Below, piece after piece: positions 8,865 to 18,450 of a stretch of 64,000 nt of DNA. The number at the start of each line of letters is the position of its first letter. Position 1 is the stretch's first letter. The stretch lies in assembly GCF_003955735.1 (NCBI RefSeq), contig NZ_CP034464.1, forward strand, positions 3,782,001 to 3,846,000. The letters are read 5' to 3'. Position numbers and translations under genes: made by a program. The stretch comes from Undibacterium parvum. GTDB taxonomy: Bacteria > Pseudomonadota > Gammaproteobacteria > Burkholderiales > Burkholderiaceae_D. The notes beneath the pieces were generated by a model. It was not told the origin of the DNA, made no database searches, and saw only the letters and a program-made list of their open reading frames with translations.

Positions 8865-9322
8865 GGAATTCTCCTAAAAGATGTTGAAGTGAGTAGAGAC
8901 GGTAGTGCAGAGGAAATTGTGCATTGCAATACTAATTATTTTATCTTGGATATTGGATAAGTCAAGGTAAAATTTGTGCGTTGCAGCATGGTAATTTATT
9001 AAGGATATATGGGCAAAGCCCGCACCCCTTTCTCCTTAATTTGGTAATTATGTCTATGCAATATGACAATGGTATTAAATTATTGGTTTGCAGCAGACGG
9101 GCGTTAAAATTTAGAGCTTTATTGTTTTCACTGTCATTCGCAAAATTAAAAATAATATTTTGATACTGGTTTGTTTGCTCTAAGCTCACAGATAAGAAAA
9201 ACTTAAGAAAAAGATAAAGAATCTTAATGAGGTTTATGCGCTAAGTCTTTAATTCTCTTGCGAAATTTTGTGGTTTTGCTACACTGAATTAATTAAATAT
9301 ATTTTTGTACAGGGAGCAATTG
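8865..9322. other. Intergenic region between phasin and PBP7 genes
   Basis: This AT-rich, 458-base divergent region has no gene I can support. It contains an inverted repeat ATTAAGGA (8998-9005) / TCCTTAAT (9033-9040) enclosing a GGGC-AAA-GCCC hairpin (9011-9021), and a promoter-like pair near 9258-9285 for the following gene. The phasin promoter must also be here but I cannot place it. Confidence 0.4.
9258..9285 (+). promoter_or_regulatory. Possible promoter of the PBP7-type gene
   Basis: TTGCGA (9258-9263) and TACACT (9280-9285) have a 16-base spacer. Both boxes match consensus only partly. They lie about 40 bases before the start codon at 9323. Confidence 0.35.
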
Positions 9323-10342
9323 ATGACGAAAGTTTTCCGTCGGGTATTACTTATCATTGCGACTGCAATTTTGCCCGCGGCCTTGGCTGTTGCCGCGACC
9401 ACCGACTCTCATAAACCGTCACAAAAAAAACACGTGACCCACAAGAGCGTCAAAGCGGAGAGCGGTCGCTTGGTGAAACGTACTATTGTCGTCCATGGAA
9501 AACGTCGGGTCGTGTATGAACGTTTAGCGGTGGTGCGCCCAGTCGCAGAGCATCCATCGGCGGGTGATATTGCTGGATTGAAATCGTCACAAGACCCGCT
9601 GGCTTTGCAATCAAATGTTGCTTTTGTGGTCGATCAGTCCAGTTCCAAAGTATTGTTCGAAAAAAACTCGAATGTTTCTTTACCAATAGCCTCAATTACC
9701 AAGCTAATGACCAGTTTGGTGGTGGTCGAGTCGAATCAGGACATGAATGAGATCATTGAAGTCACCACTGATGACTTGGATAAGGAAAAGGGTACCGGTT
9801 CGCGCCTGAAGATGGGGGCAAAGCTATCTCGCGCTGATATGCTGCATATCGCCTTGATGAGTTCGGAAAATCGTGCAGCTTCTGCTTTAGGGCGTAGTTA
9901 CGCCGGTGGCCTGCCGGCTTTTGTGCTTGCCATGAATGCCAAAGCAAAACAACTAGGTATGAATGACACGCACTATGTAGATTCATCAGGCTTGTCTAGC
10001 CAAAATGTGGCTAGTGCCCGTGATTTGGTGAAGCTTATCAATGCGGCATATCAACATCCACTGATCCGTGAATATTCCACTGATGCCAAATATGTAGTCA
10101 ATCCTGGTGGTAGGCCTATGCAGTACTCGACTACCAATCGCCTGATTGCCAGCCCAGACTGGGATATCGGTTTACAAAAAACGGGCTATATTTCGGAAGC
10201 GGGACGTTGCCTGGTGATGCAGGCGATGATAGAGGGGCGCGCTATCGTGATGGTCTTTCTAGATTCCAAAGGAAAATATTCACGTTTGGCGGATGCCGGC
10301 CGCATCCGAAAGTGGCTCGAGACCTTGAAGCCTCAGGCCTGA
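9323..10342 (+). CDS. pbpG: D-alanyl-D-alanine endopeptidase, PBP7/8 family
   Basis: This is a periplasmic serine peptidase of the S11 family that cuts D-Ala-mDAP cross-links during peptidoglycan remodelling. The ATG at 9323 is preferred because AGGGAG stands 6 bases before it. A cleavable signal peptide is visible at residues 1-25 (hydrophobic core LLIIATAILPAALAVA). A basic linker follows, then the penicillin-binding motifs: SxxK as SITK at 124-127, SxN as SEN at 181-183 and KTG at 286-288. The length of 339 residues and the lack of a C-terminal amphipathic anchor fit PBP7 rather than PBP5/6. It is convergent with glnE. Confidence 0.92.
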   Translation: MTKVFRRVLLIIATAILPAALAVAATTDSHKPSQKKHVTHKSVKAESGRLVKRTIVVHGKRRVVYERLAVVRPVAEHPSAGDIAGLKSSQDPLALQSNVAFVVDQSSSKVLFEKNSNVSLPIASITKLMTSLVVVESNQDMNEIIEVTTDDLDKEKGTGSRLKMGAKLSRADMLHIALMSSENRAASALGRSYAGGLPAFVLAMNAKAKQLGMNDTHYVDSSGLSSQNVASARDLVKLINAAYQHPLIREYSTDAKYVVNPGGRPMQYSTTNRLIASPDWDIGLQKTGYISEAGRCLVMQAMIEGRAIVMVFLDSKGKYSRLADAGRIRKWLETLKPQA

Positions 10343-10370
10343 TTCGGATGCTCTTGCAGCTATCTTTTTC

Positions 10371-13097
10371 TTAGGCTGTATGCGATATAAATAGGCTTGC
10401 CCATAAGCTGCTAGTGGCCAGCACTTCGCCGGCGATAATCTCTTTGGCTACCCTCGCTTTTTCTTCACCTTGCAAGCGTATGTTGTGCTGTAACTTGCGA
10501 AACACCCGATAGGCGTTGGCGCTTGCCAGTGCCATATCCGGATTAATTAAGCCTAAGTCTCCACAGCGTTTTAACAACGCGATGTTACCGATATTCGCCG
10601 TCAATTCAGGATATTGATGGGCATGCAGTAGCACCAGATATTGCACCATGAATTCGATATCTATCATGCCGCCTATATCATGTTTTAAATCAAATAAATC
10701 ACTGCGATTAAGATTCGCGTCACGCATTTTTTTGCGCATGTTCAGCACTTCTTCTTTTAACTTTATCGCCTCTCTTTTTTGTGTCAGCACTTGCGCCCGC
10801 GTGGCATCAAATTGTGCCTCTATCGGTGCATACCCGGCACAGTAGCGGGCGCGGGTCAGCGCCTGGTGCTCCCATAGCCAAGCTGATTTTTCTTGATAGC
10901 GATTAAATGAACTCACCGTTGAGACCATCAGGCCGCTGGCGCCATCGGGTCTAAGCGCGATATCGATATCAAATAATATGCCTGCCGGCGTATGCGAAGT
11001 CATCCAGGTAATAAAGCGCTGGGCTAATTTCGCATACGATGCTGGTGCGTCTTGATGATCATCATCGTACAAAAAAATGACGTCCAGATCCGAGGCGTAA
11101 CTGAGTTCTTTGCCGCCCAGTTTTCCGTAGGCAATCACCGCGAATTGCGGTATCTCGCGATGCCTGCTGGCGATGGTCTGCCACGCAGCAGTCAGCGTTG
11201 CTGCAACCACGATGTCAGCCAATTTCGATAAGGCATCGGCCAAATGTTCTACGCTTAGCTCGCCTTCTAGATCTTGCGCCAGCAAACGAAATAGCTGCGC
11301 ATGATGCATCTCTCTAAGTGTTTCCATTTGGCGCTCAGTATCGCCTTGTTGCTGCTCTAATTGCTGTTGTAAATTTCTAGTAAACAGTTCCCAGTCTGGC
11401 AATTGATGTAGCGCCGATTCATCCAGTAATTCATCGAGCAAAATAGGGTGGCGACTTAGGAATTTTGCCGCCCAATCGCTAGCCGCGAACATCCGAATCA
11501 CCCTTTGCAAGGCATGCGGGTATTCGGTCAATAGCGACAGATAGGCAGTACGTCTGGCAATTGCCTCCATAAAGTCTAGCAGGCGTAGCAGCGTGGCTAA
11601 TTGTCCATCGGCCTGGCGCGCTATCATCGTTAACGCACTGTTAATGAGAGCCATCATTTTGTTGCGACTAGTCTCAGACAGCGATTGCAATCTGGGGGAT
11701 TGCCAAGTGATCAGCAATCTCTGCGCGGCTTCTTTGGACTCAGTAAACCCCAGCGCAAGTAGATGGGCCTCTATGCTTTCACTATCATCTTGTTCGTTCA
11801 GGGTGGGCGTTACCGCGCCGTCGACTGCCTGTTCTTTTTTATCTTTGAAAATTGCATCAAATTGCTCTGCGACGAATTGTCTAATGAGGTTTAATTGCGC
11901 CAGTAGTTCAGCTGTCGATGCGCAATTCATCATCTGAGCAATAATTTCCTGGTCCTCTTCCTTGACTGGAAAGGTGTGGGTTTGCGCATCATCAAGATAC
12001 TGCAGGCGATGTTCTACATTGCGTAAAAACGTATATGCCTCTAGCAATTGCTGGACTATGCCCGGCTCAAGTATGCTTTTTTTTGCCAGTGTTTGTAGCG
12101 TAATTCGGGTCGATCTATCGCGTAGTTCAAGCTCTCTGCCACCGCGTATCAGTTGAAATACCTGACTCAGAAATTCAATTTCACGTATCCCGCCGCGCCC
12201 CAGTTTGACGTTATTTCCGCGTTCGGGATGACGCGTTTCCTGGCGTACCACTTCAGCGCGAATTTGTCCGTGCATGGTGCGCAGGGAATCGATCACGCCG
12301 TAATCGAGATAGCGGCGGTAGATGAAGGGATGGACGATTTTTTCCAGGGCAGCGATCTGTTCTGGCTTGCCAGTCAAGGCCCTAGCCTTTACCCAGGCAT
12401 AGCGCTCCCATTCTCGGCCTTGGATCAAAAAATATTCTTCTACCATCGCGAAGCTGGCAACCAAGGGACCGGATGCGCCATTTGGACGCAATGCCATATC
12501 AACCCTAAAGCTGAAACCGTCTTCGGTTATTTCGGCGATCGCGGCGATCAGCTTCTTGCCTAAGCGGCTAAAAAATTCATGGTTGGATAAGGGGCGCTGT
12601 TGCTCAGTGCTGGTGCGCGTCTCGCCGTCTTCGGAGTAACAAAAAATCAAATCGATATCCGAGGATACATTGAGTTCTCGTCCGCCTAATTTTCCCATCC
12701 CGAGTACGATCAATTCCTGCAACTCGCCCGACTCTTCGCCTATCGGCTGTCCGTGTAAGGCGATCATTTCTTGCATCAGCGCTTGTAAATGGGTTTGCAC
12801 TGCAAAATCGGCGAAGTCACTGATCGCGCTGATGACTTCATTGAGATCGAGTTGTCCGTTCAGATCGCGGCTAATCAGGCTGGCCATCAATAAATTACGC
12901 AAGCGTCGCATCGTGCTATTGAGCGAGGCTCCGGCCAGGATTTTATTTTGTAAAATCTGCGCGAAAAGCTCAGCGCTCAAGGATAATCGTGATATATCTT
13001 CCAGCTCAGAAATTCGAGACGGATCGGCTTGCAGCCATCGCTCAAGAAAGCGCGACAAATGAGGGCGGGGGGGCGTGCTGGTGCTAGGCGTGGTCAT
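10371..13097 (-). CDS. glnE: Bifunctional glutamine synthetase adenylyltransferase/adenylyl-removing enzyme
   Basis: GlnE adds AMP to, or removes it from, glutamine synthetase in response to PII and glutamine, so it tunes nitrogen assimilation. It is 908 residues long, close to the 946 of E. coli. Two nucleotidyltransferase domains are evident. The N-terminal (adenylyl-removing) one has GMGKLGG at 133-139 and the metal site SDIDL at 146-150. The C-terminal (adenylylating) one has AYGKLGGKELSYASDLDVIF at roughly residues 635-655. GlnD-type helical regions lie between and after them. It is divergent from yhdP, as in many Burkholderiales. Confidence 0.97.
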   Translation of the reverse strand: MTTPSTSTPPRPHLSRFLERWLQADPSRISELEDISRLSLSAELFAQILQNKILAGASLNSTMRRLRNLLMASLISRDLNGQLDLNEVISAISDFADFAVQTHLQALMQEMIALHGQPIGEESGELQELIVLGMGKLGGRELNVSSDIDLIFCYSEDGETRTSTEQQRPLSNHEFFSRLGKKLIAAIAEITEDGFSFRVDMALRPNGASGPLVASFAMVEEYFLIQGREWERYAWVKARALTGKPEQIAALEKIVHPFIYRRYLDYGVIDSLRTMHGQIRAEVVRQETRHPERGNNVKLGRGGIREIEFLSQVFQLIRGGRELELRDRSTRITLQTLAKKSILEPGIVQQLLEAYTFLRNVEHRLQYLDDAQTHTFPVKEEDQEIIAQMMNCASTAELLAQLNLIRQFVAEQFDAIFKDKKEQAVDGAVTPTLNEQDDSESIEAHLLALGFTESKEAAQRLLITWQSPRLQSLSETSRNKMMALINSALTMIARQADGQLATLLRLLDFMEAIARRTAYLSLLTEYPHALQRVIRMFAASDWAAKFLSRHPILLDELLDESALHQLPDWELFTRNLQQQLEQQQGDTERQMETLREMHHAQLFRLLAQDLEGELSVEHLADALSKLADIVVAATLTAAWQTIASRHREIPQFAVIAYGKLGGKELSYASDLDVIFLYDDDHQDAPASYAKLAQRFITWMTSHTPAGILFDIDIALRPDGASGLMVSTVSSFNRYQEKSAWLWEHQALTRARYCAGYAPIEAQFDATRAQVLTQKREAIKLKEEVLNMRKKMRDANLNRSDLFDLKHDIGGMIDIEFMVQYLVLLHAHQYPELTANIGNIALLKRCGDLGLINPDMALASANAYRVFRKLQHNIRLQGEEKARVAKEIIAGEVLATSSLWASLFISHTA

Positions 13098-13177
13098 GGT
13101 GTGAGTCTCTGCGGTTTGCGATGTTTTCTGAACCAGGTACGCGGTTCATAGCGATCGCTCTATTATCTGTAGTTTTT

Positions 13178-13198
13178 ATATACTCGGGTGGAGTATAT
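13178..13198. promoter_or_regulatory. Perfect palindrome in the glnE-yhdP divergent region
   Basis: ATATACTC (13178-13185) and GAGTATAT (13191-13198) flank a five-base centre. Eight-base perfect arms between divergent genes resemble an operator. A second imperfect hairpin (GCGCA...TGCGC) follows within 35 bases. No regulator can be named. Confidence 0.35.
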
Positions 13199-13257
13199 TT
13201 TGAAAGCGCATATAGAATGTGCGCATATCGTGATTTTTTGTTGGGAATTAGGAGAGT

Positions 13258-13338
13258 ATGTTGTTTTTGCCTGTTTTGATGGAAAAAATTTTAATCGCAT
13301 GGCCGATTTTCCTCCCTACTTTTACGCTTGATGTCTGA
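13258..13338 (+). CDS. Possible 26-residue hydrophobic peptide coupled to yhdP
   Basis: The frame opens at an ATG three bases after AGGAG (13250-13254) and ends with a TGA at 13336-13338. That stop overlaps the yhdP start ATG (13331) in another frame. The peptide is very hydrophobic (LFLPVLMEKILIAWPIFLP core) and could span a membrane once. yhdP itself has no recognisable ribosome binding site, so translation of this frame may feed ribosomes to it. The Shine-Dalgarno spacing is short, and no homologue is known to me. Confidence 0.4.
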   Translation: MLFLPVLMEKILIAWPIFLPTFTLDV

Positions 13339-16300
13339 GCCAGATCCATCTCGGAAATCTAAGCCTAGACACAAAGTGCTACGCTTCTTCCATCTTTCGT
13401 GCCGCTCTCTGAGTGGCGCTTGCTTTCGCCTATTGCGCATCCTGCTGAAACTGCTGGTGCTCGCGTATTTCCTGTTTTGCACGCTTTTTCTCACTTTACG
13501 CTATGCGGTCTTGCCTAATGTTGCCAGCTATAAGTCTGATATAGAACTCATGGCAAGTAAAGCAATTGGACGAAAACTCAGTATCTCTAATTTAACCGCG
13601 TCCTGGCAAGGCTTAAATCCCCGGTTTATCCTCAATAACGTGGTGATTCTCGATCAGCAAGGACGTAGCGCCTTAGTGCTGCCAAGTGTCAACGCCACGC
13701 TGTCTTGGTGGTCGCTGGCGGTAGCGGATTTACGCTTTCGAAAAATTGAAATTATTCAGCCTAGTATAGACTTGCGCCGGGATACAGCCGGGCAGATTTT
13801 TGTTGCGGGGTTTTTAGTCGATAGCCAAAAAGAGAGTGATGGAACCGGTCTCGATTGGCTGTTAGCACAACGCGAAATTGTGATACGTCAGGGTGCGCTC
13901 AATTGGAACGATCAAGCGCGCGCTGCGCCAGAGTTAAATTTAAGGGGCGTGAATTTTCTTTTAAATAATCAATGGGGGCATCATAAATTCGCCTTGAAGG
14001 CACGCTCGGGTTTAAGTTTAGCGGCCGCACTGGATCTTCGGGGTGACTTTAAGCATCCGGCGTTTACCCGCAAAAAAACCGATGTATTGGCCTGGTCAGG
14101 GGAACTCTATGCTGATTTGCAACAGGCTGATTTGTCTGGCTTGAAAACTTATCTGAGTATGCCTGTCGACCTGCAAACCGGGCGCGGCGAGCTGCGTTCC
14201 TGGGCGCGTTTTGAAACCGGGCGCGTCACTGACTTTACTGCCGATCTTAGCCTGACTGATGTATTCGGTCGACTTGGTAAGGATTTGCCGGCGCTGGATA
14301 TGGCTCAGGTGAGCGGTCGCCTAGTGGCATTGGAAAAATCTGCGCTCGGTAGAAAATATTTACCTGCTCTGTTCGGGCAAGCCGGGCATAGTATTTCGCT
14401 AGTCAATTTTTCTATGCTGACCCGAGCAGGTTTGCGCTTCCCCGCCACGACCATTAGCGAGAGTTTTATCCCTGCGCAAAAAGACCAGGCAGAAAAAATT
14501 GAACTGCATGCGACACATTTAGATTTGGCCGCACTGGCGCAATTTGCCGAGCACTTACCGCTGCCACGCGATCAACGCCAACTGTTGGCCGATCTGGCCC
14601 CGCGCGGTCAGCTTAAAGACTTTAGCGCGCGTTGGCAGGGCGTCTATCCAAATATTTCGTCCTACCAGCTGAAGGGGCAATTTCTTAATTTGGCGCTGCA
14701 GCCGCAAGCGGCACAAGCGGCACGTGCCAAGTCAGCAACTAGCCCGGAAAAAGCCGCGACGCCTGCAATACCCGGGTTTGAAAATATCTCCGGCAGGCTC
14801 GATGCAAATGAAAAGGGCGGCGATTTTACGCTTAATTCTAGCGACGTCGTTTTGCAGTTGCCCGGTGTGTTTGTAAATCCACTCATGATCTTTGATAAAT
14901 TGTCCATGCAGGCGATGTGGCAATTCGAAGGCACGGACAAGTTCCGTTTTCAAGTGAGTAAAATGGACTTTCAGCAGGCGGGAATGAAGGCCACATTTTC
15001 AGCTAAGCACAGTATGAGCACGCCAAAAGGACAGGTAGAAGCCAAGCACGAGATCGATATTTCCGGGAAGTTTAGTGGTTTTGATTTGAAACAGTTAGAT
15101 CGCTATATCCCTATTCAAACACCGGACGATCTGCGGCATTGGCTAACGACGGCGATCTTGGATGGCCGGGCCGATGATGTCAGTGTCAGAATTAAGGGCG
15201 ATGCCGCGGCTTTTCCTTTTAATGCTATGGCCGGAAAAGTGCCAGAAAAGACAGAATTTTTGGTGAAAGGTAAGCTGCTCGATGGCACACTCAATTTTGC
15301 TCCAGCGCATCTTTCTGACGACGGAAAAGCGCCGCTGTGGCCGATTATCGAGAAGATAGATGGGAGCTTTGTTTTCGATCGTGCGCGCATGGAAATTCGC
15401 GGCGACACGGCAAAAACATTGACAGCTGAGCTGCTTAAAGTAAAGGCCGTTATTCCTGATTTGTTAAGCCATAACGCGATTTTGAATATCGAAGGCAATG
15501 TCAGTTCGGCTTTACAGACCATGCTGCAGTATGTGAATGCCAGCCCGGTTGATGGCTGGTTGGGACATTTTTTACAGGAAAGTAAGGCCAGTGGCAACGC
15601 GCAGTTGAAACTTGGTTTGCAATTACCTCTGAACCATTTGATTGAGTCGAAAGTGCAAGGTGCTTTGCAATTTTCAAATAACGAAGCCCTCTTGCAAGCG
15701 AGCATACCGCTCATTTCAGGAGTGAACGGCAGACTCGATTTTAATGAAAAAGGACTGACACTCAATAGCTTAAAGGGCAGTCTCCTTGGTGGTAACGTCA
15801 TCGCTAACGGTGGCACTCAAAAAGATGGAAATATTCGGATTAAGCTAGATGGCCTGGCGACTGCCGAGGGTTTGCGTAAAAATTTTCCAGAGCCGTTCGC
15901 CGAAAGGTTGTTAAGCCGAGTTGGTGGGGCAGCCCGGTATACTGCACAAGTAAATGTCAAAAAACACCAGCCTGAATTGATCATAGACTCTACATTGCAA
16001 GGTCTGAGTCTGAATTTCCCTGCGCCCTTAAGAAAAAACCAGGGCGAGCTGCTGCCTTTGCATTTCTCTATGAGCCCGCTACAGGCTAGCAATGCGGCAG
16101 TCTTACGTGATGAACTGCGTCTGAGTCTGGGATCGGCAATCGCCGCTCGTTATCAAAGACAAAAAGCAGACGAGAGAAATGCGACATGGCAGGTGCTACG
16201 CGGCGGGGTAGCGGTGAATGCCGCGCTGCCAGAGCCGGAGAGTGGTTTAAGTGTGAACGTCGACTTTAAGTCTTTGAATGTAGACGAGTGGCGGAATGTG

Positions 16301-17485
16301 GTCTCGAGTAACGCCGGGCAAGCCAACACTAATCTTAGTGGCGCTGCCGAGCAAGATTTTTCACCCTATGTCGTACCCAATGTGCTGGCGGTGAGAACCG
16401 CTGAGCTGCACATCATGGGGAAAACTCTCGATACAGTCGTGCTTGGCGCTTCGCATCAGGGCGGTGTCTGGCAGGCGAATATCGACTCTAGTCAAATATC
16501 AGGATTTCTTAGCTTTATTGAGGCAAGCAATGCCGCAACGGGGGGGGCGCTAAGCGCCAGGTTGAGTCGTTTGACTATTCCGGCTTCTGCAGCTTCTGAG
16601 GTGACTGAGTTGATCGAGGGTAAAAAGTCGACTGCACCATTACCCTCACTGGATATCTTTGCCGAAAATTTTGAGCTATTAAATAGAAAACTCGGACAGT
16701 TAGAATTGGTTGCAAGCAATGCGCCGACACCAAGCGGTCGTGAATGGCGCATCAAAAAGCTCGCTTTGAAAAACGCGGATGCAGAATTGAAAGCTTCAGG
16801 TAAGTGGTCGAATCGCAGCGGTGACAGCATTAGCGACCTGAACTATGTGTTGGAGATCGAAGACGCTGGGAAATTACTCGATAGGTTTGGTTTTGTTAGT
16901 GTCATGCGCGGTGGTCGCGGTAAATTGGAGGGCGATATCCGTTGGAATGGCTTACCGTACGCCATGGATGTACCCAGCATGAATGGTCAGATTCGGCTCG
17001 ATCTTGCCAGTGGACAGTTTTTGAAAGTCGATCCTGGCGCTGCTAAACTGTTGGGTGTCTTGAGTATGCAATCTTTATCGCGCCGTTTTAGTTTGGATTT
17101 TAGAGATGTTTTTTCCGAGGGCTTCGCTTTTGATGGCATTACCGGCATGGCAAAAATTGGCCAGGGCGTCGCCCGCACCGATAACCTCAAGATGCGTAGC
17201 GTTAACGCGACAGTGTTACTCGATGGCAGTGCGGATATCGCGAAAGAGACCCAGGACATGCATGTTGCAGTCATACCAGAGATTAACGCAGGCGCTGCTT
17301 CGGTCGTGTATGCCTTGGCGGTCAATCCTGTGATCGGTCTTGGGACTTTTCTCGCCCAGCTATTTTTACGCGAACCCTTAGCGCGCGCCTTTACCTACGA
17401 ATATCAGATTACAGGGCCATGGAAAGATCCCCATGTGAGTAAGATAGGTGGCCGGGAAAATCAAAGTCCAGCGACCAAACCCTAA
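13331..17485 (+). CDS. yhdP: YhdP family (AsmA-like) protein
   Basis: This very large protein of 1384 residues has a single membrane anchor near residues 33-57, preceded by a basic N-terminus, and a long periplasmic part rich in beta structure. Such proteins form hydrophobic grooves that move phospholipid between inner and outer membrane; YhdP of E. coli is one of the AsmA-like set. Recognisable features are the DUF3971-type region in the middle and the AsmA-like C-terminus (GRGKLEGDIRWNG, MQSLSRRFSLDFRDVFSEGF, near residues 1195-1265). The ATG at 13331 is used rather than the TTG just before it. Start efficiency may depend on the small overlapping frame upstream. It lies 52 bases before the amidase gene and is probably co-transcribed with it. 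Confidence 0.92.
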   Translation: MSEPDPSRKSKPRHKVLRFFHLSCRSLSGACFRLLRILLKLLVLAYFLFCTLFLTLRYAVLPNVASYKSDIELMASKAIGRKLSISNLTASWQGLNPRFILNNVVILDQQGRSALVLPSVNATLSWWSLAVADLRFRKIEIIQPSIDLRRDTAGQIFVAGFLVDSQKESDGTGLDWLLAQREIVIRQGALNWNDQARAAPELNLRGVNFLLNNQWGHHKFALKARSGLSLAAALDLRGDFKHPAFTRKKTDVLAWSGELYADLQQADLSGLKTYLSMPVDLQTGRGELRSWARFETGRVTDFTADLSLTDVFGRLGKDLPALDMAQVSGRLVALEKSALGRKYLPALFGQAGHSISLVNFSMLTRAGLRFPATTISESFIPAQKDQAEKIELHATHLDLAALAQFAEHLPLPRDQRQLLADLAPRGQLKDFSARWQGVYPNISSYQLKGQFLNLALQPQAAQAARAKSATSPEKAATPAIPGFENISGRLDANEKGGDFTLNSSDVVLQLPGVFVNPLMIFDKLSMQAMWQFEGTDKFRFQVSKMDFQQAGMKATFSAKHSMSTPKGQVEAKHEIDISGKFSGFDLKQLDRYIPIQTPDDLRHWLTTAILDGRADDVSVRIKGDAAAFPFNAMAGKVPEKTEFLVKGKLLDGTLNFAPAHLSDDGKAPLWPIIEKIDGSFVFDRARMEIRGDTAKTLTAELLKVKAVIPDLLSHNAILNIEGNVSSALQTMLQYVNASPVDGWLGHFLQESKASGNAQLKLGLQLPLNHLIESKVQGALQFSNNEALLQASIPLISGVNGRLDFNEKGLTLNSLKGSLLGGNVIANGGTQKDGNIRIKLDGLATAEGLRKNFPEPFAERLLSRVGGAARYTAQVNVKKHQPELIIDSTLQGLSLNFPAPLRKNQGELLPLHFSMSPLQASNAAVLRDELRLSLGSAIAARYQRQKADERNATWQVLRGGVAVNAALPEPESGLSVNVDFKSLNVDEWRNVVSSNAGQANTNLSGAAEQDFSPYVVPNVLAVRTAELHIMGKTLDTVVLGASHQGGVWQANIDSSQISGFLSFIEASNAATGGALSARLSRLTIPASAASEVTELIEGKKSTAPLPSLDIFAENFELLNRKLGQLELVASNAPTPSGREWRIKKLALKNADAELKASGKWSNRSGDSISDLNYVLEIEDAGKLLDRFGFVSVMRGGRGKLEGDIRWNGLPYAMDVPSMNGQIRLDLASGQFLKVDPGAAKLLGVLSMQSLSRRFSLDFRDVFSEGFAFDGITGMAKIGQGVARTDNLKMRSVNATVLLDGSADIAKETQDMHVAVIPEINAGAASVVYALAVNPVIGLGTFLAQLFLREPLARAFTYEYQITGPWKDPHVSKIGGRENQSPATKP

Positions 17486-17537
17486 ATTGCGTGAAGTAGT
17501 TAATTAAATAGTGGATGAATTTTTAGACAGGTGAACT

Positions 17538-18335
17538 ATGCGAGTAGCAGCGATACAAATGGTTTCAACAGAAAGCCTGGCTCAGAATATGGTGACGGCC
17601 GCTTCCTTATTGCAAAAAGCGCGCGACACAGGAGCTCAATTATTACTACTGCCTGAATATTGGCCGCAAATGGGCTTGCAAGAGACCGATAAACTGACTA
17701 TCGCCGAGCCTCTTGGTCACGGTGTGATTCAGGGTTTTTTGTCTGGCACGGCGCGCCGTTTGGGTGCTTGGATCATAGGCGGTACGCTTCCTTTGATCTC
17801 ATCAGAAGAAAATAAGGTGCTCAATACCAGCTTGGTCTACAACCCTCAGGGGGAGGCGGTCGCGCACTATGACAAAATCCATCTGTTTGGATTTAGTAAA
17901 GGCAGCGAGTCGTATGAGGAGTCCAGAACCATCGTGGCTGGCGATGAGGTGGCTACTTTTGAGACTGATCTAGGCAAGGTTGGCCTGTCAATCTGCTACG
18001 ATTTGCGCTTCCCGGAACTGTTTCGGCACATGGGTGTATGTACTTTGATCGTCGTACCTGCGGCTTTTACTCACACCACGGGACAGGCGCACTGGGAAAT
18101 ATTATTGCGCGCCCGAGCCATAGAAAACCAGTGTTACGTGTTGGCTGCGGCACAAGGTGGCTTGCATACCAATGGTCGACGCACATGGGGGCATAGTATG
18201 TTGATCGACCCCTGGGGTAAAATCGTCGATGTATTGTCCGATGGTGAGGGCGTCGTCAGCGGTGAGCTTGATATGGCTCTGTTGCAGGGGATACGCGAAA
18301 ATCTACCGGCCTTAAAACACCGAAAACTTGTTTGA
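17538..18335 (+). CDS. Carbon-nitrogen hydrolase (Nit-type amidase)
   Basis: This 265-residue cytosolic nitrilase-superfamily enzyme is probably a deaminated-glutathione amidase or omega-amidase-like repair enzyme. The Glu-Lys-Cys triad is visible: E40 (LLLPEYW), K113 (YDKIHLF) and C153 (SICYDLRFPELF). The segment YDLRFPELFR is characteristic of the Nit1/NitFhit branch. The exact substrate cannot be read from the sequence. It lies between yhdP and tldD in the same direction, a common betaproteobacterial arrangement. Confidence 0.88.
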   Translation: MRVAAIQMVSTESLAQNMVTAASLLQKARDTGAQLLLLPEYWPQMGLQETDKLTIAEPLGHGVIQGFLSGTARRLGAWIIGGTLPLISSEENKVLNTSLVYNPQGEAVAHYDKIHLFGFSKGSESYEESRTIVAGDEVATFETDLGKVGLSICYDLRFPELFRHMGVCTLIVVPAAFTHTTGQAHWEILLRARAIENQCYVLAAAQGGLHTNGRRTWGHSMLIDPWGKIVDVLSDGEGVVSGELDMALLQGIRENLPALKHRKLV

Positions 18336-18450
18336 TCCCTACGTGGCGGCCAGATGATCTACAATTCGAAGATACCGACATAAATTGAGGCTAATAATTT
18401 AGCTTTTGCGCCTCTTGCGCGATGTTCCGCCCCATTTCTATAGATAGCAT

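Noticed and set aside
15115..15816. 233-codon open frame on the minus strand inside yhdP
   Set aside because: It is antisense to a well-supported YhdP coding sequence, Ser/Leu/Pro-rich with no family resemblance; a shadow frame.
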